Notes under the pieces: model-generated | Told to the model about the DNA's origin: nothing | Database searches by the model: none | What the model saw: only the letters and a program-made list of their open reading frames with translations | Origin: Variovorax ginsengisoli | GTDB taxonomy: Bacteria > Pseudomonadota > Gammaproteobacteria > Burkholderiales > Burkholderiaceae_C | Reading direction: 5' to 3' | NCBI RefSeq assembly: GCF_030486595.1 | Contig: NZ_JAUJZH010000001.1 | Span: forward strand, 186,001 to 250,000 | DNA length: 64,000 nucleotides | Shown here: in pieces, positions 53,247-64,000 of the stretch | How the letters are laid out: every line of letters starts with the position of its first letter | Numbering within the stretch: the stretch's first letter is position 1 | Made by a program: the position numbers and the translations under genes

Positions 53247-53710
53247 CGTGCAAATTGTGGCAGGAGCAGGATGGCTGCGGCATTGGTTGAGGAAAAAGTC
53301 GCTGCTGCCGCCTCCCGGTAGGGCAGCCAGCGCCAAGCCGTGTGCTCGCAAGGATCGAGCCGCGGCGCCAGCGGCGCCGGCACGCAGAGGCTGAACAGGT
53401 GTTCGGTGTTGGAGCTCACGCCCGGCGCATAGCGTGCGCGCCAGCGCGGCAGGATCTCGTAGACGTTCCGGCGCTGCCAATCGAGCAGCCGCGGCGCCAG
53501 CGGGCTGCCCTCGCCGCACTGGATGCCGGTCTCTTCCTCGACCTCGCGCGCGGCGGTGTGCGCAAGCGGCTCGTCGTCGAAATCCTTGCTGCCGGTGACC
53601 GACTGCCAGAGGTCGTCGTCGCCCGTGCGGCGGATCAGCAAGACCTCGAGCGCCGACGTGTGGACCACGACCAGCACCGACTCGGGGATTTTCCAAGGCC
53701 GCTCGCTCAT
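53243..53710 (-). CDS. nudB: Dihydroneopterin triphosphate diphosphatase
   Basis: A 155-residue Nudix hydrolase of the NudB/NtpA type, removing pyrophosphate from dihydroneopterin triphosphate in folate synthesis. The Nudix box runs from GSKDFDDE to REVEEETGI near residues 40-62 with all acidic residues present, and the protein starts PWKIPESVLVVVHT as NudB does. It sits between aspS and the EEP gene, as E. coli nudB lies close to aspS. Confidence 0.92.
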   Translation of the reverse strand: MSERPWKIPESVLVVVHTSALEVLLIRRTGDDDLWQSVTGSKDFDDEPLAHTAAREVEEETGIQCGEGSPLAPRLLDWQRRNVYEILPRWRARYAPGVSSNTEHLFSLCVPAPLAPRLDPCEHTAWRWLPYREAAAATFSSTNAAAILLLPQFAR

Positions 53711-53747
53711 GTCGGCGACCCCTTGCCTGAGTTGCGCCTTGGCCGCC

Positions 53748-55553
<1,806 letters not shown>

Positions 55554-55586
55554 AGATGGATTCCCCGGCGCCGCATGGGCGCGTCT

Positions 55587-56207
55587 TTATTTGATCGCGA
55601 TCGTCGCGGGGCCGCCAGGAACGACCACCCCCATCGACACGATGTACTTGAGCGCGTCGTCCACGCTCATCTTGAGTTCGATGCAGTCGCTGCGCTTGAG
55701 CATCACGAAATAGCCGCCCGTCGGGTTGGGCGTGGTCGGCACGTAGACGCCGAGATAGTCGCCGCCGCCCAGGTGGCCGACCACCTCATGGCCGGGCGTG
55801 CCGGTCACGAAGGCGATGGTCCAGGCGCCCGCGCGCGGCCACTCGATCAGCACCGCGGTGCGGAAGGCGTTGCCGTTCTCGGAGAACAGCGTGTCGGACA
55901 CCTGCTTGACGCTGGAATAGATGGAGCGGACGACAGGGATGCGCCGCACCACGGCATCGCCCCAGCCGAGCAGGCGCTTGCCGACGAAATTGCTCGCGAT
56001 GGCGCCGACCGACAGCAGGATGCCCAGAGTCAGCAGCACGCCGAGCCCGCGTACCTTGTGCTCGTTCAGGTACTGCTGCCACGTCTCGGGCAGCAGCCAC
56101 AGCGTCTGGTCGAGCGTGCCGATGATCCAGTTCAGCACGCCCAGCGTGATGACCAGCGGCACGATGACCAGCAAGCCGGAGAGCAGCCATTTGCGCAGCG
56201 CGAGCAT
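55587..56207 (-). CDS. DUF502-family membrane protein
   Basis: A 206-residue protein with two N-terminal membrane helices (WLLSGLLVIVPLVITLGVLNW and VLLTLGILLSVGAIASN) and a soluble C-terminal beta domain (LIEWPRAGAWTIAFVTG, VYVPTTPNPTGGYFVM). These are DUF502 signatures; function unknown. It follows the FmdB-type gene by eight bases. Confidence 0.9.
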   Translation of the reverse strand: MLALRKWLLSGLLVIVPLVITLGVLNWIIGTLDQTLWLLPETWQQYLNEHKVRGLGVLLTLGILLSVGAIASNFVGKRLLGWGDAVVRRIPVVRSIYSSVKQVSDTLFSENGNAFRTAVLIEWPRAGAWTIAFVTGTPGHEVVGHLGGGDYLGVYVPTTPNPTGGYFVMLKRSDCIELKMSVDDALKYIVSMGVVVPGGPATIAIK

Positions 56208-56215
56208 GGGGGGTC

Positions 56216-56557
56216 TCAGTCGCTGCCTGAAGAAGAAGCGGCAGGGGCCGGGGCCGCCGCGGCGGGCGCCGGGGCGCTGGCGGGCGCGGCGGCGGGTGCC
56301 GCGGCCGTGCCGTCAGCCGGCGCGGCGGCCGGGGGGGCGGCGGTCTTGTCGACGCCGTCGCCCTTCTTGCCGCCACCGTCGCGGAAATCGGTCACGTACC
56401 AGCCCGAGCCCTTGAGCTGGAAGCCGGCGGCGGTGAGCTGCTTGCTGAACGCGCTCGCGCCGCAAGCCGGGCACTCCGAGAGCGGAGCGTCGGACATTTT
56501 CTGCAGCACGTCCTTGGCAAAGCCGCAGGCGCCGCACTTGTAGGCGTAGATAGGCAT
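56216..56557 (-). CDS. FmdB-type zinc-ribbon protein
   Basis: A 113-residue protein: residues 1-45 are a zinc ribbon with CGAC and CPAC pairs (FmdB/CxxC_CxxC_SSSS family), the middle is Gly/Lys-rich, and about 45 C-terminal residues are almost only Ala, Pro and Ser. The family is proposed to regulate or stabilise others, without proof. A TATAAT-like -10 box on the minus strand lies about 50 bases upstream (56609-56614). Confidence 0.87.
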   Translation of the reverse strand: MPIYAYKCGACGFAKDVLQKMSDAPLSECPACGASAFSKQLTAAGFQLKGSGWYVTDFRDGGGKKGDGVDKTAAPPAAAPADGTAAAPAAAPASAPAPAAAAPAPAASSSGSD

Positions 56558-56644
56558 GGGATTGGAAAGCGGAAAAGGAGCGGCCGGCGGCCGCTCGCAA
56601 AGCCCTCGATTATAAGGGCGCCCCCGCTTCGGGCGGGCGGGCGT

Positions 56645-58093
56645 TCAGGCCGGATCGACCGCCAAGGGCCGATGCGGCGTGCGGGTGTTGGACACCCACT
56701 GCGGCGCCAGCGAGCCGGCCACCATGCCGCCGAACGAAGCCAGCAGGCCGGCCAGCTGGGCCGGGAACTCCTTGCCCCACGGCATTCCGAGGAACAGCAG
56801 CCAGGTCCCGATGCCCAGCACGACGGCCGCCACGGCGCCCTGGGTGGTCGCGCGCTGCCAGTAGAGGCCGCACACCAGGGGCACGAAGGCGCCCACCAGT
56901 GGCACCTGGTAGGCCCCGGACACCAGTTCGTAGATAGGGGTGCCCTGCATGCGGATCGCATAGGCCAGCACGGCCGCGCTGAACACCAGCACCGTGATGC
57001 GCATCGTCATCAGGTTGGACTTGTCGCTGCCCGCGGGCCGGAACTGGCGCCAGATGTTCTCGGTGAAGGTCACGCTCGGCGCCAGCAAGGTCGCCGAGGC
57101 GGTCGACTTGATGGCCGACAGCAGCGCGCCGAAGAACAGCACCTGCATCACGAAGGGCATCTTCTGCAGCACCAGCGTCGGCAGCACCTTCTGCGGATCG
57201 TCCTTCAGCAGGTCGGCGGTCTCGGCCGGCATGATCAGCAGCGCGCTCGCCACCAGGAACATCGGCACGAAGGCGAACAGGATGTAGGCGATGCCGCCGA
57301 TGACCGGACCGCGCGTGGCCGACTTGACGCTGTTGGCCGACATGACGCGCTGGAACACGTCCTGCTGCGGGATCGAGCCCAGCATCATGGTGATCGCGGC
57401 GGCGAAGAAGAAGACCATGTCCTTGTAGCTCGGCTCGGGCCAGAACCTGAACAGGTCCTTGCTGACCGCGAAGGCCACCACCTTGTCGGCGCCGCCGGCC
57501 ATGTTGCCGGCGAAAACCGCGATCACGGCCAGCCCGAGCACCAGGATGATCATCTGGATGAAATCGGTGACCGCGACCGACCACATGCCGCCGAACAGGG
57601 TGTAGGCCAGGATCGAGACGACGCCGATCACCATGCCCAGGGAAACCCCGATCGCGCCGCCCGAGAGCACGTTGAACACCAGCCCCAGCGCCGTGACCTG
57701 GGCCGACACCCAGCCCAGGTAGCTCAGCATGATGATCAGCGAGCAGGCGATCTCGATGGTGCGGCCGAAGCGCTCGCGGTAGTAGTCGCTGATGGTCAGC
57801 AGCGTCATGCGATAGAGCTTGCCGGCGAAGAAGAGGCCGACCAGGATCAGGCAGGTGCCGGCGCCGAACGGGTCTTCGATCACGCCGTTGAGCCCGCCCT
57901 CGATGAACTTGGCCGGAATGCCGAGCACGGTTTCGGAGCCGAACCAGGTGGCGAAGGTGGTCGTCACGATCATGTAGAGCGGCAGGTGCCGGCCGGCGAT
58001 CGCGAAGTCGGTGGTGTTCTTCACCCGCCGGGCCGCATACAGGCCGATGGCGATGGTGACCAGCAGGTAGACGAAGACCAGTGTCAGCAGCAC
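56645..58093 (-). CDS. Sodium:solute symporter (SSS family)
   Basis: A 482-residue inner-membrane symporter with about 13 hydrophobic segments. Family signatures: GRHLPLYMIVTTTFATWFG in helices 1-2, FGGMWSVAVTDFIQ and the SSS block SAIKSTASATLLAPSVTF. The GTG start at 58091-58093 lies 16 bases after ubiB, so it is at the end of that operon. Substrate unknown: acetate, proline or pantothenate-like solutes are all handled by relatives. Confidence 0.9.
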   Translation of the reverse strand: MLLTLVFVYLLVTIAIGLYAARRVKNTTDFAIAGRHLPLYMIVTTTFATWFGSETVLGIPAKFIEGGLNGVIEDPFGAGTCLILVGLFFAGKLYRMTLLTISDYYRERFGRTIEIACSLIIMLSYLGWVSAQVTALGLVFNVLSGGAIGVSLGMVIGVVSILAYTLFGGMWSVAVTDFIQMIILVLGLAVIAVFAGNMAGGADKVVAFAVSKDLFRFWPEPSYKDMVFFFAAAITMMLGSIPQQDVFQRVMSANSVKSATRGPVIGGIAYILFAFVPMFLVASALLIMPAETADLLKDDPQKVLPTLVLQKMPFVMQVLFFGALLSAIKSTASATLLAPSVTFTENIWRQFRPAGSDKSNLMTMRITVLVFSAAVLAYAIRMQGTPIYELVSGAYQVPLVGAFVPLVCGLYWQRATTQGAVAAVVLGIGTWLLFLGMPWGKEFPAQLAGLLASFGGMVAGSLAPQWVSNTRTPHRPLAVDPA

Positions 58094-58109
58094 GGCAGCA
58101 ATTCCTTCC

Positions 58110-59675
58110 TCAGAAAAGACGCACGCGCACCAGCACCTGCATCGCGATCAAGCCCAATACAAATCCCATGCCACCGTAGATGATCGCCTGCAGCAGCCGG
58201 TTGGTCCGCTTCTGTGCAGCCAGCAGTTCGAGCAGCTCGCGGCGGTGGTCCGGGGGGCGATTTTCCAGGAAATCGTGCATCAGTCGAGGCAGCTGCGGCA
58301 GCAATTTTGCGTAGCGCGGCGCCTCGGCGCGCAGCTGCTCGAACAGCTTGCGGGGGCCGATCTGGTCGGTCATCCACTTCTCGAGGAAGGGCTTAGCGGT
58401 GTGCCAGAGGTCGAGCTCGGGATCGAGCTGGCGACCCAGCCCCTCGATGTTGAGCAAGGTCTTCTGCAGCAGCACCAGCTGCGGCTGGATCTCGACCTGG
58501 AAACGGCGCGAGGTCTGGAACAGCCGCATCAGCACCATGCCGAGCGAAATCTCCTTCAGCGGCCGGTCGAAGTAGGGTTCGCAGACGGTGCGGATCGCCG
58601 CCTCGAGTTCGTCGATGCGGGTGCCGTGCGGCACCCAGCCGCTCTCGAGGTGCAGCTCGGCCACGCGCTTGTAGTCGCGGCGGAAGAAAGCGACGAAGTT
58701 CTGCGCCAGGTATTCCTTGTCCGACTCCGTCAGCGTGCCGATGATGCCGAAGTCGAGCGACACATAGCGCCCGAAGCTCTCCGGCTCGAGGCTGACCTGG
58801 ATGTTGCCCGGGTGCATGTCGGCGTGGAAGAAGCCGTCGCGGAACACCTGGGTGAAGAAGATCGTGACGCCGTCGCGGGCCAGCTTCGGGATGTCGACGC
58901 CGGCCGCGCGCAGGCGGTCGAGCTGGGCGATCGGCACGCCCTTCATGCGCTCCATCACCATCACTTCGGGGTGGCAGAAGTCCCAGTACATCTCGGGGAT
59001 CAGCACGAGGTTGAGCTTTTCCATGTTGCGCCGAAGCTGGGCCGCATTGGCCGCCTCGCGCACCAGGTCGAGCTCGTCGTGCAGGTACTTGTCGAACTCG
59101 GCGACCACCTCGCGCGGCTTCAGGCGCTTGCCGTCGGCCGACAGGCCCTCGACCCAGCCGGCCATCATGGCCATCAGGGCCAGGTCCTTCTCGATCACGT
59201 CGCGCATGCCCGGGCGCAGCACCTTGACCGCCGCGTCGCGCACCGAGCCATCGGCCAGGCGGACGGTGGCGAAGTGCACCTGGGCGATCGACGCGCTGGC
59301 CACCGGCGTCTCGTCGAACTGCACGAAGATGTCGCTCACCGGGCGTCGGAAGGCGCGCTCGATGGTCGCGATCGCCACCTTGGAGGGGAATGGCGGCACA
59401 CGGTCCTGCAGCCAGGCCAGTTCGTCGGCGATGTCCGGCGGCAGCAGGTCGCGCCGGGTCGACAGCACCTGGCCGAACTTGACGAAGATCGGGCCCAGGC
59501 GTTCGAGCGCCTCGCGCAGCCGCTGGCCCCGCGGCGCGTCGAGATTGCGCCCGACCGAAACGATGCGTGCGACCACGCGCAGCCAGGGCTTCTGGAAACT
59601 CGTGAGGACGAGTTCGTCGAGGCCGTAGCGCAGTGCGACCCAGACGATGAATACGCCGCGGTAGATCCGCCTCAT
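58110..59675 (-). CDS. ubiB: UbiB ABC1-type atypical kinase for ubiquinone synthesis
   Basis: A 521-residue membrane-linked protein of the UbiB/COQ8 family, needed for ubiquinone synthesis. The inhibitory KxGQ motif is KFGQVLSTR; the Ala-rich loop [10 protein letters not shown] replaces the usual glycine loop; catalytic and metal blocks are [11 protein letters not shown] and DFGIIG. Two membrane helices end the protein ([23 protein letters not shown]). The ATG overlaps the ubiJ stop (ATGA). Confidence 0.96.
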   Translation of the reverse strand: MRRIYRGVFIVWVALRYGLDELVLTSFQKPWLRVVARIVSVGRNLDAPRGQRLREALERLGPIFVKFGQVLSTRRDLLPPDIADELAWLQDRVPPFPSKVAIATIERAFRRPVSDIFVQFDETPVASASIAQVHFATVRLADGSVRDAAVKVLRPGMRDVIEKDLALMAMMAGWVEGLSADGKRLKPREVVAEFDKYLHDELDLVREAANAAQLRRNMEKLNLVLIPEMYWDFCHPEVMVMERMKGVPIAQLDRLRAAGVDIPKLARDGVTIFFTQVFRDGFFHADMHPGNIQVSLEPESFGRYVSLDFGIIGTLTESDKEYLAQNFVAFFRRDYKRVAELHLESGWVPHGTRIDELEAAIRTVCEPYFDRPLKEISLGMVLMRLFQTSRRFQVEIQPQLVLLQKTLLNIEGLGRQLDPELDLWHTAKPFLEKWMTDQIGPRKLFEQLRAEAPRYAKLLPQLPRLMHDFLENRPPDHRRELLELLAAQKRTNRLLQAIIYGGMGFVLGLIAMQVLVRVRLF

Positions 59676-60223
59676 TCGGCTGCAGACCCGCCGGCCTTGC
59701 CCGGACGTTGGCCGACGAACTGCCGCAGCGCATCCACCACGCGGCGAGCCCCGGTCGCGATGGTGTGCGCGGGCACGTCGCCGATGGCGCGCGCCAGGTC
59801 GTCCTCGACGTCCCAGCGCACGTGGTCGACCAGCCAGTTGATCTCGGCCGCCAGCTGCACATCGCCCTCGATGCGCACCGCCGGCTTCTCGCCCTTGAAG
59901 GCCGCGCGGGCCAGGCCGAACGGCGAAGTCTCGGTGACGGTCAGCGTGAGTTCGGCGACGGCGCCTTCGGGAGCCAGGTCGAGCAGGCCGGCCGGCGTGG
60001 GGACGAACTGCATCGTGACGAAGCGCCACTCGAACTTCACCACCCGGCCCTGCAGCGGCAGCAGGCGCTGCTGCGCTTCGGGCTCCTGTTGGAGCACATG
60101 GTTGAGGAACAGGACGGCGCGGTGCTGGATCTCGTGGACCGCCCACTCGGGGGGTTGGAGGCGGCTGCCGACGCGATTCGCGAGGTCTTCCAAAAAAGCA
60201 AATGGGGACGATGGTGTAACCAT
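59672..60223 (-). CDS. ubiJ: UbiJ-like SCP2-domain accessory protein
   Basis: A 183-residue protein with an SCP2 sterol-carrier-like domain in the first 100 residues ([24 protein letters not shown]) and a helical C-terminus ([19 protein letters not shown]). UbiJ binds ubiquinone intermediates in the soluble Ubi metabolon. Placed just before ubiB as in E. coli; a Tim44-like gene separates it from ubiE. Confidence 0.88.
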   Translation of the reverse strand: MVTPSSPFAFLEDLANRVGSRLQPPEWAVHEIQHRAVLFLNHVLQQEPEAQQRLLPLQGRVVKFEWRFVTMQFVPTPAGLLDLAPEGAVAELTLTVTETSPFGLARAAFKGEKPAVRIEGDVQLAAEINWLVDHVRWDVEDDLARAIGDVPAHTIATGARRVVDALRQFVGQRPGKAGGSAAE

Positions 60224-60282
60224 GTCCCCATTATTCCCGCTCTTGACCCGGTCTTGCGACCGGGGCCAAGGGAAGTTCGCGT

Positions 60283-61323
60283 TTACTGCAGCGCTTGGAC
60301 GCCCGCGACCAGCCAGCCGCTGCTCCCCTTGGTGTCCTTGGTCATGTTCCAGACTTCACGGAAGGGGCTCGGGCCCGACGACACGTCCTCGCGGATCATG
60401 CCGGAGAACTCGACGCTGGCCAGGTAGGCATCGGGCAGTTCCTCGATGCCGAGCAGCTTGGCGTCGAGCATCACGACCTCGGTCTTGTTCGGCTGGCCGC
60501 CGGTGTGGGTCTCGCGCTCGGCGAGCTGCTGGCGGATTTCGCCGACCATGCCGTCGGTCATCATCGAGCGCAAGGTGCCGATGTCGGCGCGGTCCCAGGC
60601 GTCCTGGAGCGTGACGAAGTTGCGCTTGGCCGCCGTCAGGAAGCCGTCGGCATCGAAGCCCGCGGGGATGCCCCAGGACTGCGAGCCGACCAGAGCCGAG
60701 CCGATCGTGCTGCCGCCCGCGGCGGCGGCACCGGCCATCGACGAGCCGCCCGTGCGGTCGGCCGGATGGTCGACAGGGGACGCGCTGGCATCGAAAGCGG
60801 CGGCATGGTTCTCCCAGGGCCTGGCCGAGGCGTCGTTGCCGACGTTGCGCGGGCTGTACTGGGGCGGTGCGGTGGCATCGGCCGGGCTGCCCGCGCCCTG
60901 GAAGGCGAAGCCGCCGGCGCGCGGCGCGGCCGCGGCACGCGAGCGGGCCGCGAAGATCCGCCAGACCACCACGGCGGCCAGCACCAGCAGGCCGATCAGG
61001 AGGATGTTGCCGAAGGCGGCACCGAGGCCGAGCGAATGGGCGAGCCAGGCCAGGCCCAGGCCGGCCGCGAGGCCGCCGAGCATGCCGGCCCACGGACGCT
61101 TGGGCGCCGCGGCCGCGGGCGCCGCCGGTGCCGGCTTGGCGGCCGTGGCGCTGTTCGCGGTCTGCGCCGGCGCGCCGGGCGTCGCGGGCGGCGTCGCCTG
61201 ACGCTGCGTCACGTTGCTGGATTGCCGGCCGAACGACTTGCCGCCACCCATGCGGGCGGCACTGGCATCGATGCTCACGACAGCCAATGCGCACACCAGC
61301 AACAAGGACCCAAACTTCTTCAT
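60283..61323 (-). CDS. Tim44-domain protein
   Basis: A 346-residue protein: signal peptide (residues 1-23), a Gln/Ala/Pro-rich mature start (GGGKSFGRQSSNVTQRQ), two hydrophobic segments near 95-130, an Ala-rich linker and a C-terminal Tim44-like domain (FLTAAKRNFVTLQDAWDRADIGTLRSMM). Bacterial Tim44-like proteins are of unknown role. It lies between ubiE and ubiJ in the same direction (28 bases after ubiE), suggesting a link to membranes or quinone synthesis. Confidence 0.85.
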   Translation of the reverse strand: MKKFGSLLLVCALAVVSIDASAARMGGGKSFGRQSSNVTQRQATPPATPGAPAQTANSATAAKPAPAAPAAAAPKRPWAGMLGGLAAGLGLAWLAHSLGLGAAFGNILLIGLLVLAAVVVWRIFAARSRAAAAPRAGGFAFQGAGSPADATAPPQYSPRNVGNDASARPWENHAAAFDASASPVDHPADRTGGSSMAGAAAAGGSTIGSALVGSQSWGIPAGFDADGFLTAAKRNFVTLQDAWDRADIGTLRSMMTDGMVGEIRQQLAERETHTGGQPNKTEVVMLDAKLLGIEELPDAYLASVEFSGMIREDVSSGPSPFREVWNMTKDTKGSSGWLVAGVQALQ

Positions 61324-61351
61324 GACGTCTCCTCTTCGGCCAAAAACAGCT

Positions 61352-62083
61352 TCAACACTTGATTCCAACATGCAGGGCGACCACGCCGCCCGTCATGTTG
61401 TGATAGTCCACATGACCGAAACCGCCCTCCTTCATGAGGGTCTTGAGGTCTTCCTGGTCCGGATGCATGCGGATCGACTCTGCCAGGTAGCGATAGCTGG
61501 CGTCGTCGCCCGCCACCACCTTGCCCAGGCGCGGCAGCACGCTGAACGAATACCAGTCGTAGGCCTTTCGCAGGGGCTTGGCGACTTTGGAGAATTCGAG
61601 CACCAGCAACTTGCCGCGCGGCTTCAGCACGCGATTCATTTCTTTCAGCGCCGCATCCTTGTGCGTCATGTTGCGCAGGCCGAAGGCGACGGTCACGACA
61701 TCGAAGTGGTTGTCGGGGAACGGCAGCTTCTCGGCATCGCAGACCAGCGTGGGCAGGACGACGCCGGCGTCGAGCAGGCGGTCGCGGCCGGTGCGCAGCA
61801 TGGCCTCGTTGATGTCGGTGTGGACCACCTCGCCGCTGGCGCCCACCTTCTTGGCAAAGGCCAGCGCGAGGTCGCCGGTGCCGCCGGCGATGTCCAGCAC
61901 CTTCGATCCTTCGCCGACGTTGGCGACCATCACCGTGTAGGCCTTCCAGGCGCGGTGAAGGCCCATCGACATCAGGTCGTTCATGAGGTCGTAGCGCGAG
62001 GCGACCGAATCGAAGACGCCGCGCACGCGCTTGGCCTTGTCGCTTTCGTCGACCGATTCGAATCCGAAATGGGTGGTGCTCAT
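61352..62083 (-). CDS. ubiE: Demethylmenaquinone/2-methoxy-6-polyprenyl-benzoquinol methyltransferase
   Basis: A 243-residue SAM-dependent C-methyltransferase for ubiquinone and menaquinone. UbiE signatures: [28 protein letters not shown] loop [27 protein letters not shown] and the C-terminal [14 protein letters not shown]. First ubi gene of the group; DUF971 lies 70 bases upstream. Confidence 0.97.
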   Translation of the reverse strand: MSTTHFGFESVDESDKAKRVRGVFDSVASRYDLMNDLMSMGLHRAWKAYTVMVANVGEGSKVLDIAGGTGDLALAFAKKVGASGEVVHTDINEAMLRTGRDRLLDAGVVLPTLVCDAEKLPFPDNHFDVVTVAFGLRNMTHKDAALKEMNRVLKPRGKLLVLEFSKVAKPLRKAYDWYSFSVLPRLGKVVAGDDASYRYLAESIRMHPDQEDLKTLMKEGGFGHVDYHNMTGGVVALHVGIKC

Positions 62084-62153
62084 ACCTCTGATGTTAGGCC
62101 GGAAGCGTTCACCTCAAGCCGGATACCCCGCAAGGAATCCGGAATTTGGTCGT

Positions 62154-62585
62154 TCAGTGGTTGCCGCAGGCGTGTCCGCCGTGGCCGGAAGCCGCGGGTT
62201 TGTCGGCCATCGGCGCGTCGCGATCGACGCCGGCCGCAGCCAGGCGCTGTTCGTACGCGGCCCACAGCTCGGCCTCCCGGGCGCCGAGGTCGTAGAGCAG
62301 GTCCCACGAGAAGATGCCGCTGTCGTGGCCATCGCTGAAGGTCGGCTGCACCGCGTAGTTGCCGACCGGCTGCAGGTCGACCAGCTCGACATTGCGCTTG
62401 CCCGTCTGCAGCACCTCCTGCCCGGGTCCGTGGCCCTGCACCTCGGCCGAGGGCGAATAGATCCGCATCAGCTCGAACGGGATGCGGAAGGTCGCGCCGT
62501 CGGAAAAGCCGACCTCCAGCACGCGCGACTGGCCGTGCACCGTGATCGACTGCGGGGTCGGTGCGCCCGCCTGCAAACCTGCCAT
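62154..62585 (-). CDS. DUF971-family protein with His-rich tail
   Basis: A 143-residue soluble protein with a DUF971 domain (SRVLEVGFSDGATFRIPFELMR, VELVDLQPVGNYAVQPTFSDGHDSGIFSWDLLYDLG). DUF971 also occurs fused to Fe-S carriers of the Mrp family in plants (HCF101). The C-terminus ends GHGGHACGNH, a possible metal-binding tail. The ATG overlaps the HIT-gene stop (TGATG). Confidence 0.87.
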   Translation of the reverse strand: MAGLQAGAPTPQSITVHGQSRVLEVGFSDGATFRIPFELMRIYSPSAEVQGHGPGQEVLQTGKRNVELVDLQPVGNYAVQPTFSDGHDSGIFSWDLLYDLGAREAELWAAYEQRLAAAGVDRDAPMADKPAASGHGGHACGNH

Positions 62586-63028
62586 CAGAAACTCCTTGTC
62601 GCCAGCTGCTGGACCATGTCGCGTTCCAGCCCTAGCAATTGTTGCGCGATCGCCTGCTCGCGCTGCGGGTCGGCCGGACGCTGGGCCGCGGCCCACACGG
62701 GCGAAGGAAAGCGGCTGTCCCAATCGAAGCGCGCGATCACGTGCCAATGCAGGTGCGGCACCATGTTGCCAAGGGCCGCCAGGTTGATCTTGGCGGGCGA
62801 CAGGTGCGCGCGCAGACATTGCTCCACCACGGCCACGGCCTCCATGCAGAGGGCGCGGTCGTCGGGCGCCAGGTCGGACCATTCGGCCACGTGGTCGGCC
62901 CAGACCACCCGGTAGAAGGCCGGGAAGTCCGCCTCGGCCGCATGGATGACTCGCAGCTTCGCGCTCTGGAAGACCAGGCGGCCGCCCGGTTCGTCGCACA
63001 GCGGGCATCCCGCGACACGCAGCGCCAT
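62585..63028 (-). CDS. HIT-family nucleotide-binding hydrolase
   Basis: A 147-residue histidine-triad protein with the active-site motif HLHWHVIARF (HxHxH) near residue 92 and CPLC at the start, a possible zinc pair. HIT enzymes cleave nucleotide phosphoesters or phosphoramidates; the substrate is not known. Its ATG overlaps the stop of the CCG-domain gene (TGATG), so the three genes are coupled. Confidence 0.9.
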   Translation of the reverse strand: MALRVAGCPLCDEPGGRLVFQSAKLRVIHAAEADFPAFYRVVWADHVAEWSDLAPDDRALCMEAVAVVEQCLRAHLSPAKINLAALGNMVPHLHWHVIARFDWDSRFPSPVWAAAQRPADPQREQAIAQQLLGLERDMVQQLATRSF

Positions 63029-64000
63029 CACACCAGCACGCGTTCGATGCCGCCCTGGTTGGCGGCCGCGACATATTCCGGCATCCAGTCGGCGCCGAGG
63101 ATCTTGTTGGCCATCTCGACCACGATGTAGTCGGCTTCGAGAAGGCCGTTGTTCAGGTCGTTGCCGTAGCGGCTCAGACCCTGCAGGCAGCTCGGGCAGC
63201 TGGTGAGGATCTTGACGTTGGCGCCGGGGGCCACTTGGCCGGCCTCGCGCAGTGCCGTCTCGCCCTTCTTCAGTTCCTCTTCCTTGCGGAAGCGGATCTG
63301 CGTCGAGATGTCCGGCCGGGTCACGCCCAGCGTGCCGGATTCGCCGCAGCAGCGGTCGTTCTTGAGCACGTTGTCGCCGACCAGCGCCTTCACGGTCTTC
63401 ATCGGATCCTGCAGCTTCATCGGCGTGTGGCAGGGGTCGTGGTAGAGGTAGCCGCCACCGCCCGCATCGCCGAGCGTGATGCCTTTCTCGAGCAGGTATT
63501 CGTGGATGTCGATGATCCGGCAGCCCGGGAAGATCTTGTCGAACTGGTAGCCCTGAAGCTGGTCGTAGCAGGTGCCGCAGCTCACCACCACGGTCTTGAT
63601 GTCGAGGTAGTTGAGCGTGTTGGCGACGCGGTGGAAGAGCACCCGGTTGTCGGTGATCATCTTCTCGGCCTTGTCGAACTGGCCGCTGCCGCGCTGCGGA
63701 TAGCCGCAGCACAGGTAGCCCGGCGGCAGCACGGTCTGCACGCCCGCATGCCACAGCATCGCCTGGGTGGCGAGGCCGACCTGCGAGAACAGGCGCTCCG
63801 AGCCGCAGCCCGGGAAATAGAACACCGCCTCGGTCTCGGGCGTGGTCGCCTGCGGGTTGCGGATGATCGGGACGTAGTCGGCATCCTCGATGTCCAGCAG
63901 CGCCCGCGCCGTCTTCTTGGGCAAGCCGCCCGGCATCTTCTTGTTGATGAAGTGGATCACCTGCTCCTTGAGCGGTGCCGGGCCCAGCGTCGCCGGCGGG
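63028..64000 (-). CDS. CCG-domain Fe-S oxidoreductase, C-terminal part (cut by window edge)
   Basis: The last 324 codons of a longer protein that runs past the window edge. Two cysteine-rich CCG domains are visible: FPGCGSERLF...LCCGYPQ...SCGTCYDQ, and HDPCHTPMK...RCCGESG...SCPSCLQG, which bind a [4Fe-4S] cluster or related cofactor as in GlcF and heterodisulfide reductase. In Burkholderiales such a C-terminus commonly ends a large FAD-linked dehydrogenase, likely the case here, but the N-terminus is not seen. Confidence 0.85.
   Translation of the reverse strand, partial: PPATLGPAPLKEQVIHFINKKMPGGLPKKTARALLDIEDADYVPIIRNPQATTPETEAVFYFPGCGSERLFSQVGLATQAMLWHAGVQTVLPPGYLCCGYPQRGSGQFDKAEKMITDNRVLFHRVANTLNYLDIKTVVVSCGTCYDQLQGYQFDKIFPGCRIIDIHEYLLEKGITLGDAGGGGYLYHDPCHTPMKLQDPMKTVKALVGDNVLKNDRCCGESGTLGVTRPDISTQIRFRKEEELKKGETALREAGQVAPGANVKILTSCPSCLQGLSRYGNDLNNGLLEADYIVVEMANKILGADWMPEYVAAANQGGIERVLV

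Noticed and set aside
60190..60200. A-run near the ubiJ start as a programmed frameshift site
   Set aside because: It lies within the first codons of ubiJ (FAFLE) and the normal frame reads through; no alternative product is visible.

Overview
The window is a 64 kb stretch of high-GC, gene-dense bacterial chromosome. Gene content and order point to a betaproteobacterium of the order Burkholderiales, most likely family Comamonadaceae (Variovorax-like). This is inference from synteny and protein style, not from a marker-gene comparison. I see no insertion sequence, prophage, CRISPR array, rRNA or tRNA. No stretch longer than about 220 bases lacks a gene, so almost everything is explained by coding sequence. 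Many genes overlap by ATGA or GTGA, a sign of translational coupling.

Left part (1-10 kb): the 5' part of serS, a VOC protein, a coupled minus-strand group (FKBP isomerase, ispH, PLP dehydratase), radC, a LuxR regulator/sensor kinase pair, an Smr protein, a chimeric LysR/Bug pseudogene, a truncated haemoglobin and an IPNS-like dioxygenase.

Molybdenum and formate region (10-27.5 kb): an FtsX/YbbP-type permease, fdhD copy 1, small GAF and FHA proteins, fdhD copy 2 coupled to a YdeP/FdhF-like molybdopterin oxidoreductase, a LysR gene, and a two-subunit NAD-type formate dehydrogenase whose beta subunit is a natural fusion of the NuoE-like and NuoF-like parts. An oxalate/formate-type MFS carrier, a second LysR regulator and the Fe-S carrier apbC follow upstream. 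Together these form a formate oxidation and cofactor maturation island.

Housekeeping region (27.5-44.7 kb): patatin, GNAT, metG, SulP transporter, envelope lipoproteins, scpA, the queuosine genes queE-queD, the conserved yibN-grxC-secB-gpsA group divergent from gpmA-ctpA-moeB, and an AsmA protein.

Regulation and stress region (44.7-50.3 kb): a single-domain response regulator, a LuxR regulator, a CHASE3-type histidine kinase, then a run of small stress/envelope genes (DUF1328, YqjD-like, YqjE-like, a possible YqjK counterpart, ferritin-like, BON lipoprotein, CsbD). The convergent ferritin-like and BON genes share a 16-bp perfect hairpin terminator.

Right part (50.3-64 kb): DUF429, a BLUF photoreceptor next to folE, a nuclease-family protein coupled to nudB, aspS, DUF502, an FmdB-type protein, a sodium:solute symporter, and the ubiquinone group ubiE-(Tim44-like)-ubiJ-ubiB preceded by DUF971, HIT and the 3' end of a CCG-domain oxidoreductase.

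Most of the window is ordinary core genome. The observations most worth a second look are the LysR/Bug chimera, the fused formate dehydrogenase beta subunit, an FdhD copy lacking one Cys of its CxxC motif, a 15-nt tandem duplication in the haem-pocket region of the truncated haemoglobin, a QueD-like protein without the usual catalytic Cys, and the structured leader before queE. I did not find a clearly new multi-gene system.
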